Made by a program: the position numbers and the translations under genes | DNA from: Cyathus striatus | Lineage: Eukaryota > Basidiomycota > Agaricomycetes > Agaricales > Nidulariaceae | DNA length: 64,000 nucleotides | Direction of reading: 5' to 3' | NCBI GenBank assembly: GCA_025738555.1 | Contig: JAOVFP010000002.1 | Location: 3,906,001-3,970,000 of the forward strand | Notes under the pieces: model-generated | Database searches by the model: none | The model's input: the letters and a program-made list of their open reading frames with translations, nothing else | What the model was told of the DNA's origin: nothing | In this document: piece after piece, positions 11,005-22,855 of the stretch | How the letters are laid out: each line of letters opens with the position of its first letter | Position numbering within the stretch: position 1 is the stretch's first letter

Positions 11005-13285
11005 ATGCATAAACTGCAAAAGATGAAGCGGTTCATTTGGGGAGAAGAACCTCCATCTAAAATGGAAGCCAAGCTGGTCTTAAAACTTGACTGGTTCATT
11101 CTATCATACTGCTGCATGATGGTATGTTTCTCAAGACTCACAATGTGCGATCCTGGGATTATGCTAAAGAGGCGGCTCAGTATTTCACAAACTGTATGCT
11201 CTCTCTGGAGTCACATCTTGCTGCTCTGCTGAACTCGATACAGACTTGGATAGATCAAATGTTTCCAACGCGTATGTTTCTGGGATGAAAGAGGAGTTGC
11301 GTATGGAAGGAACGGAATTCAATGTATGCATGTCTGCACTGTCACGGTCCTATATCCACCCTTCCTAATGAGTTATGTGAAAGAAAATCAATACCATTTT
11401 CACTTGCGGATATATTGTAGGCATGATTCCAAGTATGTGCGCGTTCTCATCCTAGGAGATCATTGATACTAGTGATGATATCAGATAATATGATGCTACA
11501 AGTATTATCACCTCGGATTTGGTTTCCATGTATGCAGATCATTTGGGGTGTTCTTACGTTTTGGTAAGTGTGTGCTTATATATTACTCATATCAACATCA
11601 AGCTGAAACATCACGACAGCACGAGCGCTGTGAGTAGTGTTGAGCAGGTTCGTGGGCCCTCTGCATCACTTCGTCCATCTTCAATGATTGATGCCTAGAT
11701 ATACGTCATTCGCTTTTTCCAAGGAATAGCTGAGTCCTCAACATTTGTGGGCACGCATTACGTCCTTGGATCGTGAGGTCCCATTTACGCATGCATATAG
11801 CACGACTGATTTTCTGCATTGAAGTTGGTATAAACCTGCCGAACTTGGAAAACGATCAGGCATCTTTACAAGCTCTGGCCTTGTAGGTACATTGTCTGTA
11901 TACGTCACTGGCTTTCTTCATCATATTATTACTAAATCCATTCGGCTACTAAAGGTTTTCTGGAGTGTTACAGGCAGCAGTGTATAGGTGATGAGATTTT
12001 ATCGTATTTGTTACACCCACTTATCGACCATGAAGAAATCTCAACGGAAAGGCTAGTAGGAGTGGATGGAGATGGTTGTAGGCATTGACATCTCTGCTAC
12101 AATTTACCACTCTGACATTCGAGAAAGATTTATCATTGACGGTATTATAACATTGCCCATCGCACTCTATGGTTTCCTCGTATTTCCTGGATTACCCGCT
12201 ACGACAAATGTCTTCTACTTAACGGAAGAGGTTTGTCCTTGAACCTAGGCACATTATTCATATGACTGACTTAATTGAAGGAACGGTTACTCGCAACTGA
12301 AAGACTTCAAACCACAAACATAGAGGTATCGCGCCAACCACTGTCGTGGTCTTTATTACGCAGGGTTCTTACTCGCTGGCGATGGTATGCGTGCAGTCTG
12401 CTGGTACGTGCGACTACATATAGTTACCCGCAAGTGTCTTATATCTGATATACCTTCAGTTTGCCATATCGGGGGAGACTGAAAGTTTTGGATCCAACAA
12501 TCTCATGGGCCAATGGCTCAAAGCTATTGGAGGATATTCAGTTGAACAAATAGGTATAACTCAAGTCCCTAAGTACTAAACCGTGATCTAAATCCTAAGT
12601 ATAGACTTCTATCCTTCGGGGGCTACAGCAGTTGCTATTACTTCGACTCTGATTTGTGCAACCTGGACTGACTTTACCCAAGTACGATGGCCAGTTTTGA
12701 TTTATATGTCTATCGCCTGTATTATTTCATCCATATGCATACTCATATGGTCTACACCCATTGGACTGAAATTTTTTGCCTATTGTAAGTTTAATGTATA
12801 GTTTACTTTGCTATTAGTCTGAACTCTGACAGTGCTTGACCTTAGACCTTGCCGGAGCATCGTATGCCGGGCAGGCAACTACTTTTGCGTGTGTTAACTT
12901 CTTTCATATAGCAGCGAGCATACTAAATGATGCACTCAACAGTTGGGCTAACCAGATTTGCGCTGACGACGACCAAGAGCGAAACATTGTTTTGGCATCT
13001 ATGAAGTATGTGTTATCATTTGTGGTTACTAGATGCTCCCACTGACCAGCTGGAAGCATGTGGAACAACGTAATCAATGCTTGGTGGTCGATTGTTTTTT
13101 ATCCCGCAACAGATGCACCCAAATTCCGCAAAGGAATGGTTGCCATGATTTGCATCTGCATTGCTACCATGGGTATTACATGGTTAACATTTCATCTAGA
13201 ACGTCGAGAAAAAGCATGCCGGTGTGATGGGGAAGAATCCCGTATACCTGAAGAAAGTCAGGATGAAGAAACGGAAAAATGTTAG
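11005..13285 (+). CDS. MFS transporter, anion:cation symporter type (pantothenate/allantoate-like)
   Basis: Twelve-helix major facilitator split by about ten short introns. N-terminal signature: WGEEPPSKMEAKLVLKLDWF, then YFTNYLDRSNVSNAYVSGMK across two introns, typical of the Liz1/Fen2/Dal5 group. Further marks are FTCGYIVGMIPNNMM, QIIWGVLTFCTSAVSS, FFQGIAESSTFVGTHYVLGSW, SGWRWLFIIDGIITLPIAL and the late block YLAGASYAGQATTFACVNF. Stop at 13283-13285. Substrate is probably an organic anion or vitamin such as pantothenate, across the plasma membrane; specificity cannot be read here. A frame from ATG 10879 is also open, but a TATA tract directly before it makes 11005 or 11023 more likely as start. 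Confidence 0.86.
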
Positions 13286-13471
13286 TGACGATTGGAGAGC
13301 TTTCCGGGTTTGTAGTTTAGATCAGGATATAGGTTAAGGGAAGTTGTATCGAATATATATACATGTAGCAGTGATATTAATCCAGCTTCCTCATTATACT
13401 GGCCTCCTGTTAACCTCATATCCTCAGACATCGGAGTGAAGAATTGAATGACCGGCTTCAGGTTTACCATA

Positions 13472-14811
13472 TTACGATATTTCTACAGTTATTCCCTCCC
13501 TTGAGCTCTTCTTGGCAAGCTCAATCATCTCAATCACAGCAGCTGCTTCATTCCACTTCACTTCCAGTTCCTTTCCGTCCCTAATAGCCCCAGCTAGATT
13601 CTTAAACAACTCGATATACTTCCCAGCCTCTTCTGACGGCCATCTAATGTTCACATAAATGGCAGCAGCTCGAACAAGAGCTCGAGACTCACATTGACTT
13701 TCTTACTGGCAAGTTTTCTGCGTCTATATTTTCCAATGTTCCGTAGAACTGTTCTGACTCTTTGCCAAACGACGGTTCAAAAATTTCATTGATATTTGAT
13801 ATGACTTTCAGCTGGTCCTCTTGGATGTCAATTCCATATTTCACGTATGTTCCTTTGTCCCCCTTAACAATATACCGTAGCTGTGGGGAGCGAACAGAAA
13901 GAATTTGTGCTTTCAAAGTAACCGTAAGCGGGTAGTTATGCAAATTGCTTCCCCTGTTGTAACGAAAAATAATGGTGAACTATATTGAAGAACGATTAGA
14001 ATGTTTGATTGTCAAGAACCAATGGCAACACCATCACTTACAGTATCATCTACGTCAGGATTCCCAATACCTCTGGTGTTTTCCAAGAATGCTGTGACTT
14101 TTGCAGGACGACCGAATAAAGTCAGTGCTTGATCAATTAGGTGAGACCCCAGATCGTAAGTTTGTCCGGTAGCGGGAAGCGCATGATCTTTCCAGGTTCC
14201 TTTAAGGCTCTTGCGATATCGGTCGTAGCTAAGGAAGTGTCGGTCAGCAATACCTTCTGCATACTTAAATTACCTACTGTGACTCAAATTCGATAATCTC
14301 CCCGAGAGAGTAGGGGGACGAAGATGGAAGATTAAGTAATCGTTTTAGTGCCAAAAAGTCGGCGTCCCAGCGTCTGTTCTGAAATGCGTAGAGGACAAGA
14401 TGTTTACTACTGGCTAGGACACCAAGCTCCTTCGCTTGCTCGAATGTGGCCGTGACTGGTTTGTCAACGAGCACTGAAAATGAGAATGAGCGTTAGACCT
14501 GATGTAGAATTATCTAAGCGCTCACCATGTTTTCCAGCACTTAGAGCAGCCTTGGCGAACTCGTAGTGAGTATGACTGGGGGTGGCAACGATGATAAGGT
14601 CTATCTCGGAATCTGCAAGGACTTGATCAAGCGTGCGATGAACTTTCACCGTCACTCCAAAACGCTGGTAGACTTTGCCTTCGGGAGTACTAGGGCTTCG
14701 CTCGAGAACTGAATGCAAGGTGAAGAATTCTGGCAGAGCAAGAAGGAAGGGGACATGGAAAGTCAAGCCAGCGAGCCCTACCCCCAATACACAAGTCTTG
14801 ATTTGCGACAT
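13472..14811 (-). CDS. Gfo/Idh/MocA-family oxidoreductase
   Basis: Start at 14811: MSQIKTCVLGVGLAGLTFHV, a Rossmann nucleotide-binding turn (GxGxxG-like, here GVGLAG). Then VLADSEIDLIIVATPSHTHY, and after an intron HVLVDKPVTATFEQAKEL, whose Lys-Pro matches the EKP motif of the family. Later GQTYDLGSHLIDQALTLFG holds the conserved Asp-x3-His. The C-terminal part forms the usual beta-sheet half, and the last exon begins WPSEEAGKYIELF and ends at 13472. Length (about 370 residues) is normal. It is a soluble NAD(P)-dependent sugar- or dihydrodiol-type dehydrogenase; the substrate is unknown. It converges with the transporter gene (tail to tail, about 190 bp apart). All introns keep frame. Confidence 0.9.
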
Positions 14812-15425
14812 AGGTAAGTTGAAGGCTAGAAATGTAATAAGTGCCTACTCCGTTGCAGATAGGAGTCGCTCGGCTCAGAAATGCTCATCGTATCATTGGT
14901 GAGTAATCGTGAATGTAAATATACATGTCATCTTGATGTATACACATGTAAGTACCTACCTACCTACATGTATCTACATTCATTTTCCATTTCAGATACG
15001 AACGAACTCCAACGAACCAATTCACATGGTGAGCAACGTCGAGAATGGGTAAGTACAGAGATGAAACAGGGGTAAGGAATTTCCAGAAGACTTTTGCAGG
15101 ACTTTTGACGAATTATTATGGCATATTTATTTACATACTTGGCTAGACTTATATTACACGTGATTTTGGCACGTGTATAGTAAACTAAAACCCGTGAATT
15201 TGGTTCCGGAATCCGCAATCAACGTTCCAACTTCCAAGCTGACTTGCAACCGCGATACAGAGTATAAATAAAGTACTATATATATCCGCATTTCAACTTC
15301 AACTTCACTGCAAGCTTCTCTTCAAGATTCAATATTCATTACCCACTCTCTTCGGCTCACGCAAGTGTCCTGTCTAAGCTCTATCTCTCCTTTGACGACT
15401 ATCAACGACCCGCATACTCGATAAT
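14812..15425. promoter_or_regulatory. divergent promoter region of oxidoreductase and GH9 genes
   Basis: No gene. Holds a short ACCT/CTAC microsatellite (about 14953-14967), two CACGTG cores (about 15158 and 15171), a TATA-like TATAAATA near 15262, and a CT-rich leader (15300-15420) directly before the GH9 start. Confidence 0.55.
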
Positions 15426-17750
15426 ATGCTCATTTCTCTGGCTTGTATTCTTCTTTTTAGATTCTTTGTGCCGCTCGTATTGGCGCAGTTATCCCTCCCC
15501 AATCCACCTTTTTTACCTCCTGATCCATCGTCCGGTGCAAATATCTCGTCGGAAGCTTTCCCAAATGCTCAATGGATCACGCTACTCGGAAATCTGCTGT
15601 ACTTCTATGAAGCACAGCGTAGTGGCAATCTACCTTCATCGAATCGTGTATCCTGGAGAAATTCTAGTTTACAAGACGATGGAACGGATGCGGGAGTTGA
15701 CTTAAGCGGTCAGTACAACTAAAGTTATTTCTATGTAATAGCTACTGACACTATTTAGTATAGGCGGATATTATGACGCAGGAGGTTAGTATCATGTCCA
15801 ACTTGATCTTAAGTATAGGTCTTTAACTTAAATGACTACATATTGTAGACTATATTAAAGCAACATTTCCTTTGGTTAGCATCTCGTAATATCTTTCATC
15901 TGTGAATCATCTGATAGAATTAAAGAGTTTCAGTTTGATGTCCATATGCTGGGGAGCCACTGATTATGGAAAAGGTTTTTTCTATTATTCGTCGGAAAGG
16001 TGAAGTGTTTACTCAGAATATTATCTCTATAGGCTACGATACAGCTAATCAGACTGCCTATCTTGACGGTATGCTACGCTGGGGACTTGACTGGTTGATG
16101 AAAGTAGGTATGTGTGTTGTGTCGCGATTAGCCTTGATTAAGCTTGCCCTTTAGGCTCATCCTAATGATACCTCCTTGATTGTTCTTGTTGGGTCTAGTG
16201 CGTTATACAGTGCTACACTGATATTTCTTTTATTTGATATACTGCCCTATGTAGCGGAGATTGATAACAACTATTGGGGTGGTGATCAAAATATACCTAC
16301 TCCCCGGCCGGTATTTCAAGTTAATGATACAAATCCTGGAACGGATGCCACGGCTGGTGCAGCAGCAGCCTTCGCGGCATGCGCGGGTCTATATAACAAC
16401 AAGGCCTTCAATAATAACTCTTTCTCTGCACCTGCACAACTAAAGAATACATCCTATGCCGACACTTTGCTGACCCATGCCCAGTCACTTTATAGTCTTG
16501 CTTCCAACGAGACGCACGGCCGAAAAACCTATCAAACATCTGTGCCAGAAGTTGCGTCTAGTTATGAATCTTCAGGGTATGGAGACGAGCTTGCAATGGC
16601 TGCCTTATTCCTATCGTGGGTGACTGATTCCGGTTCCCTATATCAAGAGGCGGAAGGGTATTGGGAAAAGTATGAACTTGATAGTCAGTTACGGGTCTTC
16701 AATTGGGATTCGAAGGTTCCAGGTTTGCCTGTCCTGTTCTCACAAGTCGCTCAGTCATCGTTCGTAATTGGCGGGAATTTTACCAAATGGCAAATCGAGG
16801 CTGAGAAATATTTGGATGACATCGTAGGCATGGACGGCCCAGGGGCTCTGACTCATGGTAAGTACAACAGCACCAAACTTGGGTTTCGAGGTGCAAATTC
16901 GCTGTGATGACCTACTGTGCTGCAGATGGTTTGCTTTATTACGACGGTGATTCTGATCTTGCTAGCCTCAATCCTGCTTTAAATGCAGCGATGTTGCTCA
17001 ATAGATTTTCCAATATGACTTCGTCATCGGAGAAGAAAATAGCATACCAGGTCATTCCCTTTCTTATGGTGTATTCTTTTCGCACCTTATACCAGGTCTT
17101 GCAGAATTTTGCGAAGTCACAGGTTAATTATGTTCTGGGTAACAATTCTATGTCAAGTAAGCTTTATGTTTAAAGCAACGACGTAATTATTTCTTAACCC
17201 AATAAGCTAGTGCCTTACGTAGTTGGATCCAATCCTAACTCGCCTACCAATCCTCATTCTGCAATGGCCAGTGGAGGCAATAATATTACTCAGATAGATA
17301 GCGTTCCCGAGGAAACTGCATATACGCTATACGGCGCAGTGGTCGGTGGACCTGATAAGCGTGACAAATTCTTCAATATTCGAAGCGACTGGCCTCAAAC
17401 TGAGGTAATACGTACTGTTACTAAGTTGTTCTCAAACTACAAAATAATATCTTATACAGGTTGCTCTTGACTACAACGCGCCAATGTTAACGCTAACGGC
17501 CATGTACGTTCTTAACGACAGAAGCGATCCATTCTACACATCATTAGAAGCAGGAGCCTATGAAAAAGTCAAGCCACGAGGTTTCCCATGCGATGCTGTA
17601 TTTCGTGAAGGCTGCGCTGGTCCACAGATGAGCACCGGAGGGAAGGTTGCAATGGCGGTAGTAATTATTATCGTCGGTTTAGTAGTTTTTGGACTTTCAA
17701 CGTATTACTTTATCTTGGTTGCGAGAAAAGGGCCTCAAGGAAAATCATGA
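15426..17750 (+). CDS. GH9 endoglucanase, membrane-anchored
   Basis: Signal peptide at 15426 (MLISLACILLFRFFVPLVLAQ). The catalytic domain shows VDLSGGYYDAGDYIKATFP (about 15700-15860 with introns), whose DAGDY holds the nucleophile-coordinating Asp of family GH9. Then AEIDNNYWGGDQN, DATAGAAAAFAACA, SSGYGDELAMAALFL, and YVVGSNPNSPTNPHSAMASGG. The catalytic acid lies in FNIRSDWPQTEVALDYNAP (about 17380-17490). A C-terminal helix (MAVVIIIVGLVVFGLSTYYF) and a basic tail (RKGPQGKS) make it a type I membrane protein, stop at 17750. It should cut beta-1,4-glucan at the cell surface. GH9 is uncommon in fungi, but membrane-anchored forms are known in basidiomycetes. Many N-x-S/T sites suggest glycosylation. 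Confidence 0.92.
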
Positions 17751-17959
17751 CGTATACATATGACTTACATACATGATTACTCGGAAACAATAAACTCTAG
17801 TATGAGTGCCAGAAAGCCGAAACGTACATCGAAAGCTGCTGTGGTCTGAAAAGTATGAATGGTGTATCTAGGACTTTGTTCGAAATGTTTGTTATATCGT
17901 TTGATTAATAGACCTGATGTTACCAATGTCAGTAGCTTCACTATAAATTGGGTGAAATT

Positions 17960-20900
17960 CTATACCTCAAGGACATAGCGCTCTTCTTCTTTCAGGCTCT
18001 CAAGGTAATTGCCGGCTTGAACTGGATCAGATCCTTTATACTTGACAAGGGCGTTAACAAGGGCTTCATATACGTCTGGAACAGGCCAGGTAGGTCCACA
18101 CAAATAGAAGGCGCTTCGTCGTCGTGTAACATCTGCGCCAGCATTTCTGAATCTTCAAGCATCTTGTGTTGTATGTAAACCTTTTTCGTGCTATCCCGAG
18201 AGAAAGCCAATCCAGCTTTTGTGATGACGCCATCCAGTATGAAGGCCTCAATCTCCTCTCCATATAGGTACTCTGAAGCTTGGTGGCGAGAACCAAAGTA
18301 ATAGTAAACTGGCCCAATTTCTTCGCCTTTCTGAGCCAAATGAGCGAGATGCTGAAGAAATGCACGGAATGGTGCGGCACCAGTTCCTAATCCGGCCATA
18401 ATAATAGGCTGCTTAGGATTTGGAGGAAGCTGGAAGAGCAGGGTTATCTACGGTTACGCTAAATGAAGAGTAGTTACAAACTTTCATGACACTAGGTTTT
18501 ATGGAGACTGTGACTTTTTGACCAATCTTCACTCCGGCAAGATAACGTGTACATTGGCCATATCGAGGTGTACCTGAATTAAATATCAGGGTGATTCTTT
18601 ATATATATATATATCGCTTACCACTTGGAGTAACCCAGTCTACCGTAACAACGAGAAGGTCAACACGGTTCCCGACGACACTTTGAGCACTGGCTATACT
18701 GTAGTGCCTGGGTTTAATATCACCCACAAGTTCGCAAAGGCGTTCAACTCCGGGTCTTGCACTAGGGTACATCTTCAAAATATCAGCAAATGTAACAGTA
18801 TCCTTCTCCGATAATTTTTTGAAGGTCGAGGAACCCTCGGGCGAGCCTATGAATAGCAAGGCATGCCGATCGACGGGATTATTTGCGTACTCTGCTAACT
18901 CTACATAGAAAGATTTGGGTGGGCGACCAAAGAGATCGATTTGCTGTTGTAGTGCTTGAAGAACAGTGCGAGTATGCATCTTCGCGTCATCAGCAGCCAC
19001 GGGAATGGTCATAAGCTTGTTGGGGTCGATGCCATACCAAGAACAGAAGTCAAGAACTTCTTGCTCGTCGTTCCATCCATGAATACCCAAGGCTTCACCG
19101 ATAGCATACTTTAGACCGGTTCCTGAGGTATCAAATTCCAGGTGGAACACATTGCGGTCATAATCCAGCGGTGTGAGCCTCTTATTGACGGTACATGTGA
19201 TAAGATAGGTACGATCGGTGATTTCTGGACGAAGAGATGGATTTTGAGGATATTCATCGGTTGAAGTATTGTCAGAAGCAGGTTGGTAAGCTCCAGGAAA
19301 TAGGAGATGCTTCGCTGCATCGTACCAGAACTCTAAGCGTGCTCCACTAGCAGAGGATTCGCTACTATCTGCTTCGACTGCAATGGCATTGCCCTGGAAC
19401 TGTTTCATTGGCGAGGTATGACTGGGAATTTCAATGGGCGATAATTTAATTGCCTTCAGGTTATCCCAAGCAACCTGACTCAGTTGTTGAATTCCAATAT
19501 TCTCCACGTTACTTCCAAGCGTCGCACGGGCTATTTCAAAGACGGCATTTTCAGTCGCCGAAGAGCCTAAATATAATCTGACAAATGCCAGATACGTTAA
19601 AATACTCTGAACTGTATCAGCGATAGTACCATCCGAAATCTGGGATGCAACAGCTTTAGCGTTGATACTGAAGATCTTCAAGCGTCTCTCGTGGATGAGT
19701 GAAATAATATCCAACGGTAGATTAGAATCAAATTCTTTTGGAGACCACGGGGTAACAAGGAGGACAGGGGAACCTGGCTTCGCATATTGCAATAGGGAAT
19801 GTGTCTTCAATAGCCCATGGTCAAGAATAGCTAAGAAATCCGTTTCCCCCGTGCTGTGATTGTCAAAAGGAAGGCTGAAAGGGATGGGTATACGATTTTC
19901 GGAGCCAGAGTTAGCGGATAGAAGTAGCCTATCGGCAATTATACCGCCTTGCTTCGAGAATGCGTCGTAATCGGTCAAAAGTCGAGCTGAGATCCCTCCA
20001 TTTCCGAGGAATAAATCTTCCACCATTCGAGATATATTTGAGAAAGGAGATTGTGGGATGCTGAAAAGCAGCAGCTTTTTGATAACGTCGTGATGCAATG
20101 ATGGCTTGGAAATGGAAGGGGCAATCTCACTTAGGAAAGAGTCGAATGCCCCTGTTTTACTTAGATATTCCTGAGTTTGGAGAACACTAGTTCGATGGGA
20201 GTGAATACAAACATCGATATCATTACCCCATAGCGATGCAAAGACATCACTATACAGTGCGCCATTGGAAAGTCCTGTGGAAACGTCTTCCAAAACGTGA
20301 ACATTCGAAACGGTGAGTGGTAAAATGCTCCGAAGAGTTGATCCACTCCAAGGTCTAAGGACATTCACAATGACGATACCTATACCTGAGCCAGAGGTCA
20401 CAGATGCCTTGGCTACCAAAGCCAGAGGACCATTTAAGCAGACAATAGCCGTCCGCGCATTGTGGTTACCAGCATACTCAAAATACGAGTAGCCTGCTTC
20501 GCCAAGCACCTCAGAAACCGAGGTTTGCTGTGTTCGTTGATCTGCAAGTGGAAGGATAGAATGACCAAACTCGCGACCTGTGCTGTAATGATCGAATAGA
20601 TGGACAACGTGCGACGCAGTCAACCTATATGACAGGGTCGCGAAGTCAGCAATCTGCTGTGGAGTTGAGGAAAGTAAAACGACGAGGTTGTCAGGGAGGA
20701 TAGACCATATTGGCGAAAGCGCTGCTAGGGAAGGGGAGAGGGAAAGGAAGTCCCCGGCGGGAGTCGCTGTCGGAACCTGGACCACTAGTCTGCTCGAAGC
20801 AGATGCAGGGGGAAGATACAGTAATGATGGTGCCATTTTCGCGAGCCCAGTAGGGGTAGTGTATGCTGTCAACACGGAACCCTTTACAGCGTCAACGCTG

Positions 20901-21178
20901 GTACCTTCTGACAACCTGCCGACCAATGTAAGCCCAGCACCTGCCCTTGTCTGGAGACGGACAAGATGAGGGGCATAGGATGCGTCCTTCAGAATATTCT
21001 CTGTAAAGGCCCCGAAACCGACCTGTTCAGCTAAATCATAGACAAAGACTGATGAAGAGGCATTGGGCCTGGTTGCAACAAATTCGACGATCTTGGACGG
21101 CTGCACTCGAGGGTTGTGATAAACATGTTGAAGGCTGGATTCTGGGGCAGACCATGCGACAGGATTTAGGGCGACCAT
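17960..21178 (-). CDS. MET10: Sulfite reductase [NADPH] flavoprotein component (apparent frameshift)
   Basis: The N-terminal half (FVATRPNASSSVFVYDLAEQ and on) is the pyruvate:ferredoxin-oxidoreductase-like region of fungal Met10. The C-terminal half is the FAD/NADPH reductase: YDRNVFHLEFDTSGTGLKY, GEALGIHGWND, IKPRHYSIASAQ (FAD), and IIMAGLGTGAAPFRAFLQ (NADPH). It transfers electrons from NADPH to the haem subunit for sulfite to sulfide in sulfur assimilation. I choose ATG 21178 (MVALNPVAWSAPES); the frame is open further up to 21337, but that part looks like leader and carries an E-box. Near 18111-18117 the frame must shift by one base to read GAFYLCGPTWPVPDVYEAL; without the shift the protein ends at 17992. 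With it the stop is TAG 17960-17962. Confidence 0.9.
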
Positions 21179-21312
21179 TCGGGAAGGCAGAAATTTAAAG
21201 AGGGCAGTTTGAAGCACAGAACGAAGAACGAAGGCGGCGACATTTTCAATATGTGGCTTTAAGGACCGGGTGGAAGGAACGACATGCGATCGTGCAATTA
21301 TCGCGTCTTTTA

Positions 21313-21320
21313 TCACGTGA
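21313..21320. promoter_or_regulatory. TCACGTGA E-box upstream of MET10
   Basis: Perfect palindrome TCACGTGA, 135 bp before the preferred MET10 start. In yeast this is the Cbf1/Met4 site that switches sulfur-assimilation genes, MET10 among them. The assignment here is by analogy. Confidence 0.55.
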
Positions 21321-21452
21321 TTATGTAAAATAACCATTCCTTTATTTCCGATTTCAAATTTCAAAGTGCTATGTAAGATTCTAACTACCACGTCTCAGAT
21401 CTCAGATCTCATGGCCGAATCGTGTTGAACAACCTGTCCCCCTATAACAATA

Positions 21453-22498
21453 TCAGCACTGCACCTCCGCATCATCTCCAGTGTCACTCACTGTATCTCC
21501 TAATCCAGGGCTGATGATTCCTTCCGTTGTCAGAGACGGGTCAACTCCCGCTACCCATATCTGCAAAGGGTATATCCTCGTTACATCAAACTATGGATAG
21601 CAAGCCACACTCACCTCGAGGTCGGGGTACTCTGCTTGGACATGTTTAAGCCCCTCATCGGATGCCAGGACGCACAGCAGCTTTACATTATTAACTGCAT
21701 TGTCTATGAGCTATCGACTGCCCAATCGTTTGGATGAAACTGGGTGTGTTACCTGAAATGCCCCAGTCCACAATCATCCCAAGCGCAGCACACGCCGTTC
21801 CGCCTGTAGCAATCAATGGGTCCAGGAGAAATACTTGGTCAATAGGAGGCGATGCCGGAAGCTTGGAGTAATCTATATGCATGCTACCAGTTAGTAACAA
21901 TCGTCCACGCAAGTTTTGAGTTCATTATACATTCTACTGGCTGCAGCGTAACCTTCTCTCGGAAGAGGCCAAGATGGTATACCGGAGCGGACCTGTGCAT
22001 CCCATGCAGCGAGTCAGTTAAAATGATCAGCTCATCGGGCATTTATGCATACGGGAATAGTGATAGCTGCGGTTTCAAGCGTCATTATGCAATAAGACAT
22101 CTGATAAAATAAATTCCTCTACTCACTAAAGCGTCTGTCATGCCAAGTCCAGCGCGCAGAATGGGTGTCAACCCGATTCGTGGCTTTATCTTCGTTCCCG
22201 TGAATGGCCCAACAGGGGTAGTCTATAGAGTGACAAATGAGACAAGTTGTTTCGTAGATTAGTGAACCATGTACACCAGAAAACGTTTCCTCCTCTAATG
22301 AGCGAGATGCCTCAATCCCGAGCATTACACTAATGTGATTGATGCCCTAGTATCCAACATGTTCATCACACATTACACCTATAGTATGTAGTCTTTACAC
22401 ACCTCGCGAAACTCCTTGGGCGTCGTGGAGGATTCTCTAAGCTTAGAGAGCTCTGCATTAACCAAAGGATGAGAGATGATATTAACTTTCGAAGACAT
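21453..22498 (-). CDS. FUR1: Uracil phosphoribosyltransferase
   Basis: Start at 22498: MSSKVNIISHPLVNAELSKL. After introns: SLEEETFSGTTPVGPFTG, PRIGLTPILRAGLGMTDAL, then YHLGLFREKVTLQPVEYYSKLP and the PRPP-binding loop VFLLDPLIATGGTACAALGM. The end is WVAGVDPSLTTEGIISPGLGD followed by a short acidic tail and TGA at 21453-21455. Length is normal (about 220 residues). It salvages uracil with PRPP to UMP in the cytosol and is the usual route by which 5-fluorouracil is activated in fungi. Introns have clear donors, and one has a perfect TACTAAC branch site near 21891-21899. No break seen. Confidence 0.95.
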
Positions 22499-22855
22499 AA
22501 CGTGGTGTATTCAAAGGGGAGAAAGGAGAAAGTGCGAAGGCGAGAACCAAGAATGGTGCTTATTTGAAAGAATGAACCCTGCTATCTTGGGACAATCCGG
22601 CTTGTTGGACCCTGGTCGTGCTTGTCCTGCATGTGCTATCAGGGGACCGAAGAGCGCTTATCAGAGGCAAGTAGATAGTTAACTTTGTGCGTATCGCCTG
22701 CCTGATAAGTCCAAGTGGTGAATGCATTTGCTAGGCACGTTTTATGTAATTAGCGTAAATATAAGAGAAGCTGGTATCAACGCTTCAGCGCTCAGCTTTC
22801 GTGCTAACATTCCTCACCGTATGTGTTATATGCAAGTTAGGTTATAAAACAATCC
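22499..22855. other. intergenic: FUR1 promoter and RRP8 3' end
   Basis: No gene recognised. A plus-strand frame of 68 codons starting near 22476 overlaps the FUR1 start and has no motif. Confidence 0.5.

Noticed and set aside
18060..18140. An intron explaining the MET10 frame change
   Set aside because: No donor/acceptor pair of plausible length exists around the conserved join.
21179..21391. N-terminal extension of MET10
   Set aside because: The frame begins with GTG at 21391 and the first ATG (21337) would put the E-box inside the coding part; the extension lacks family similarity.
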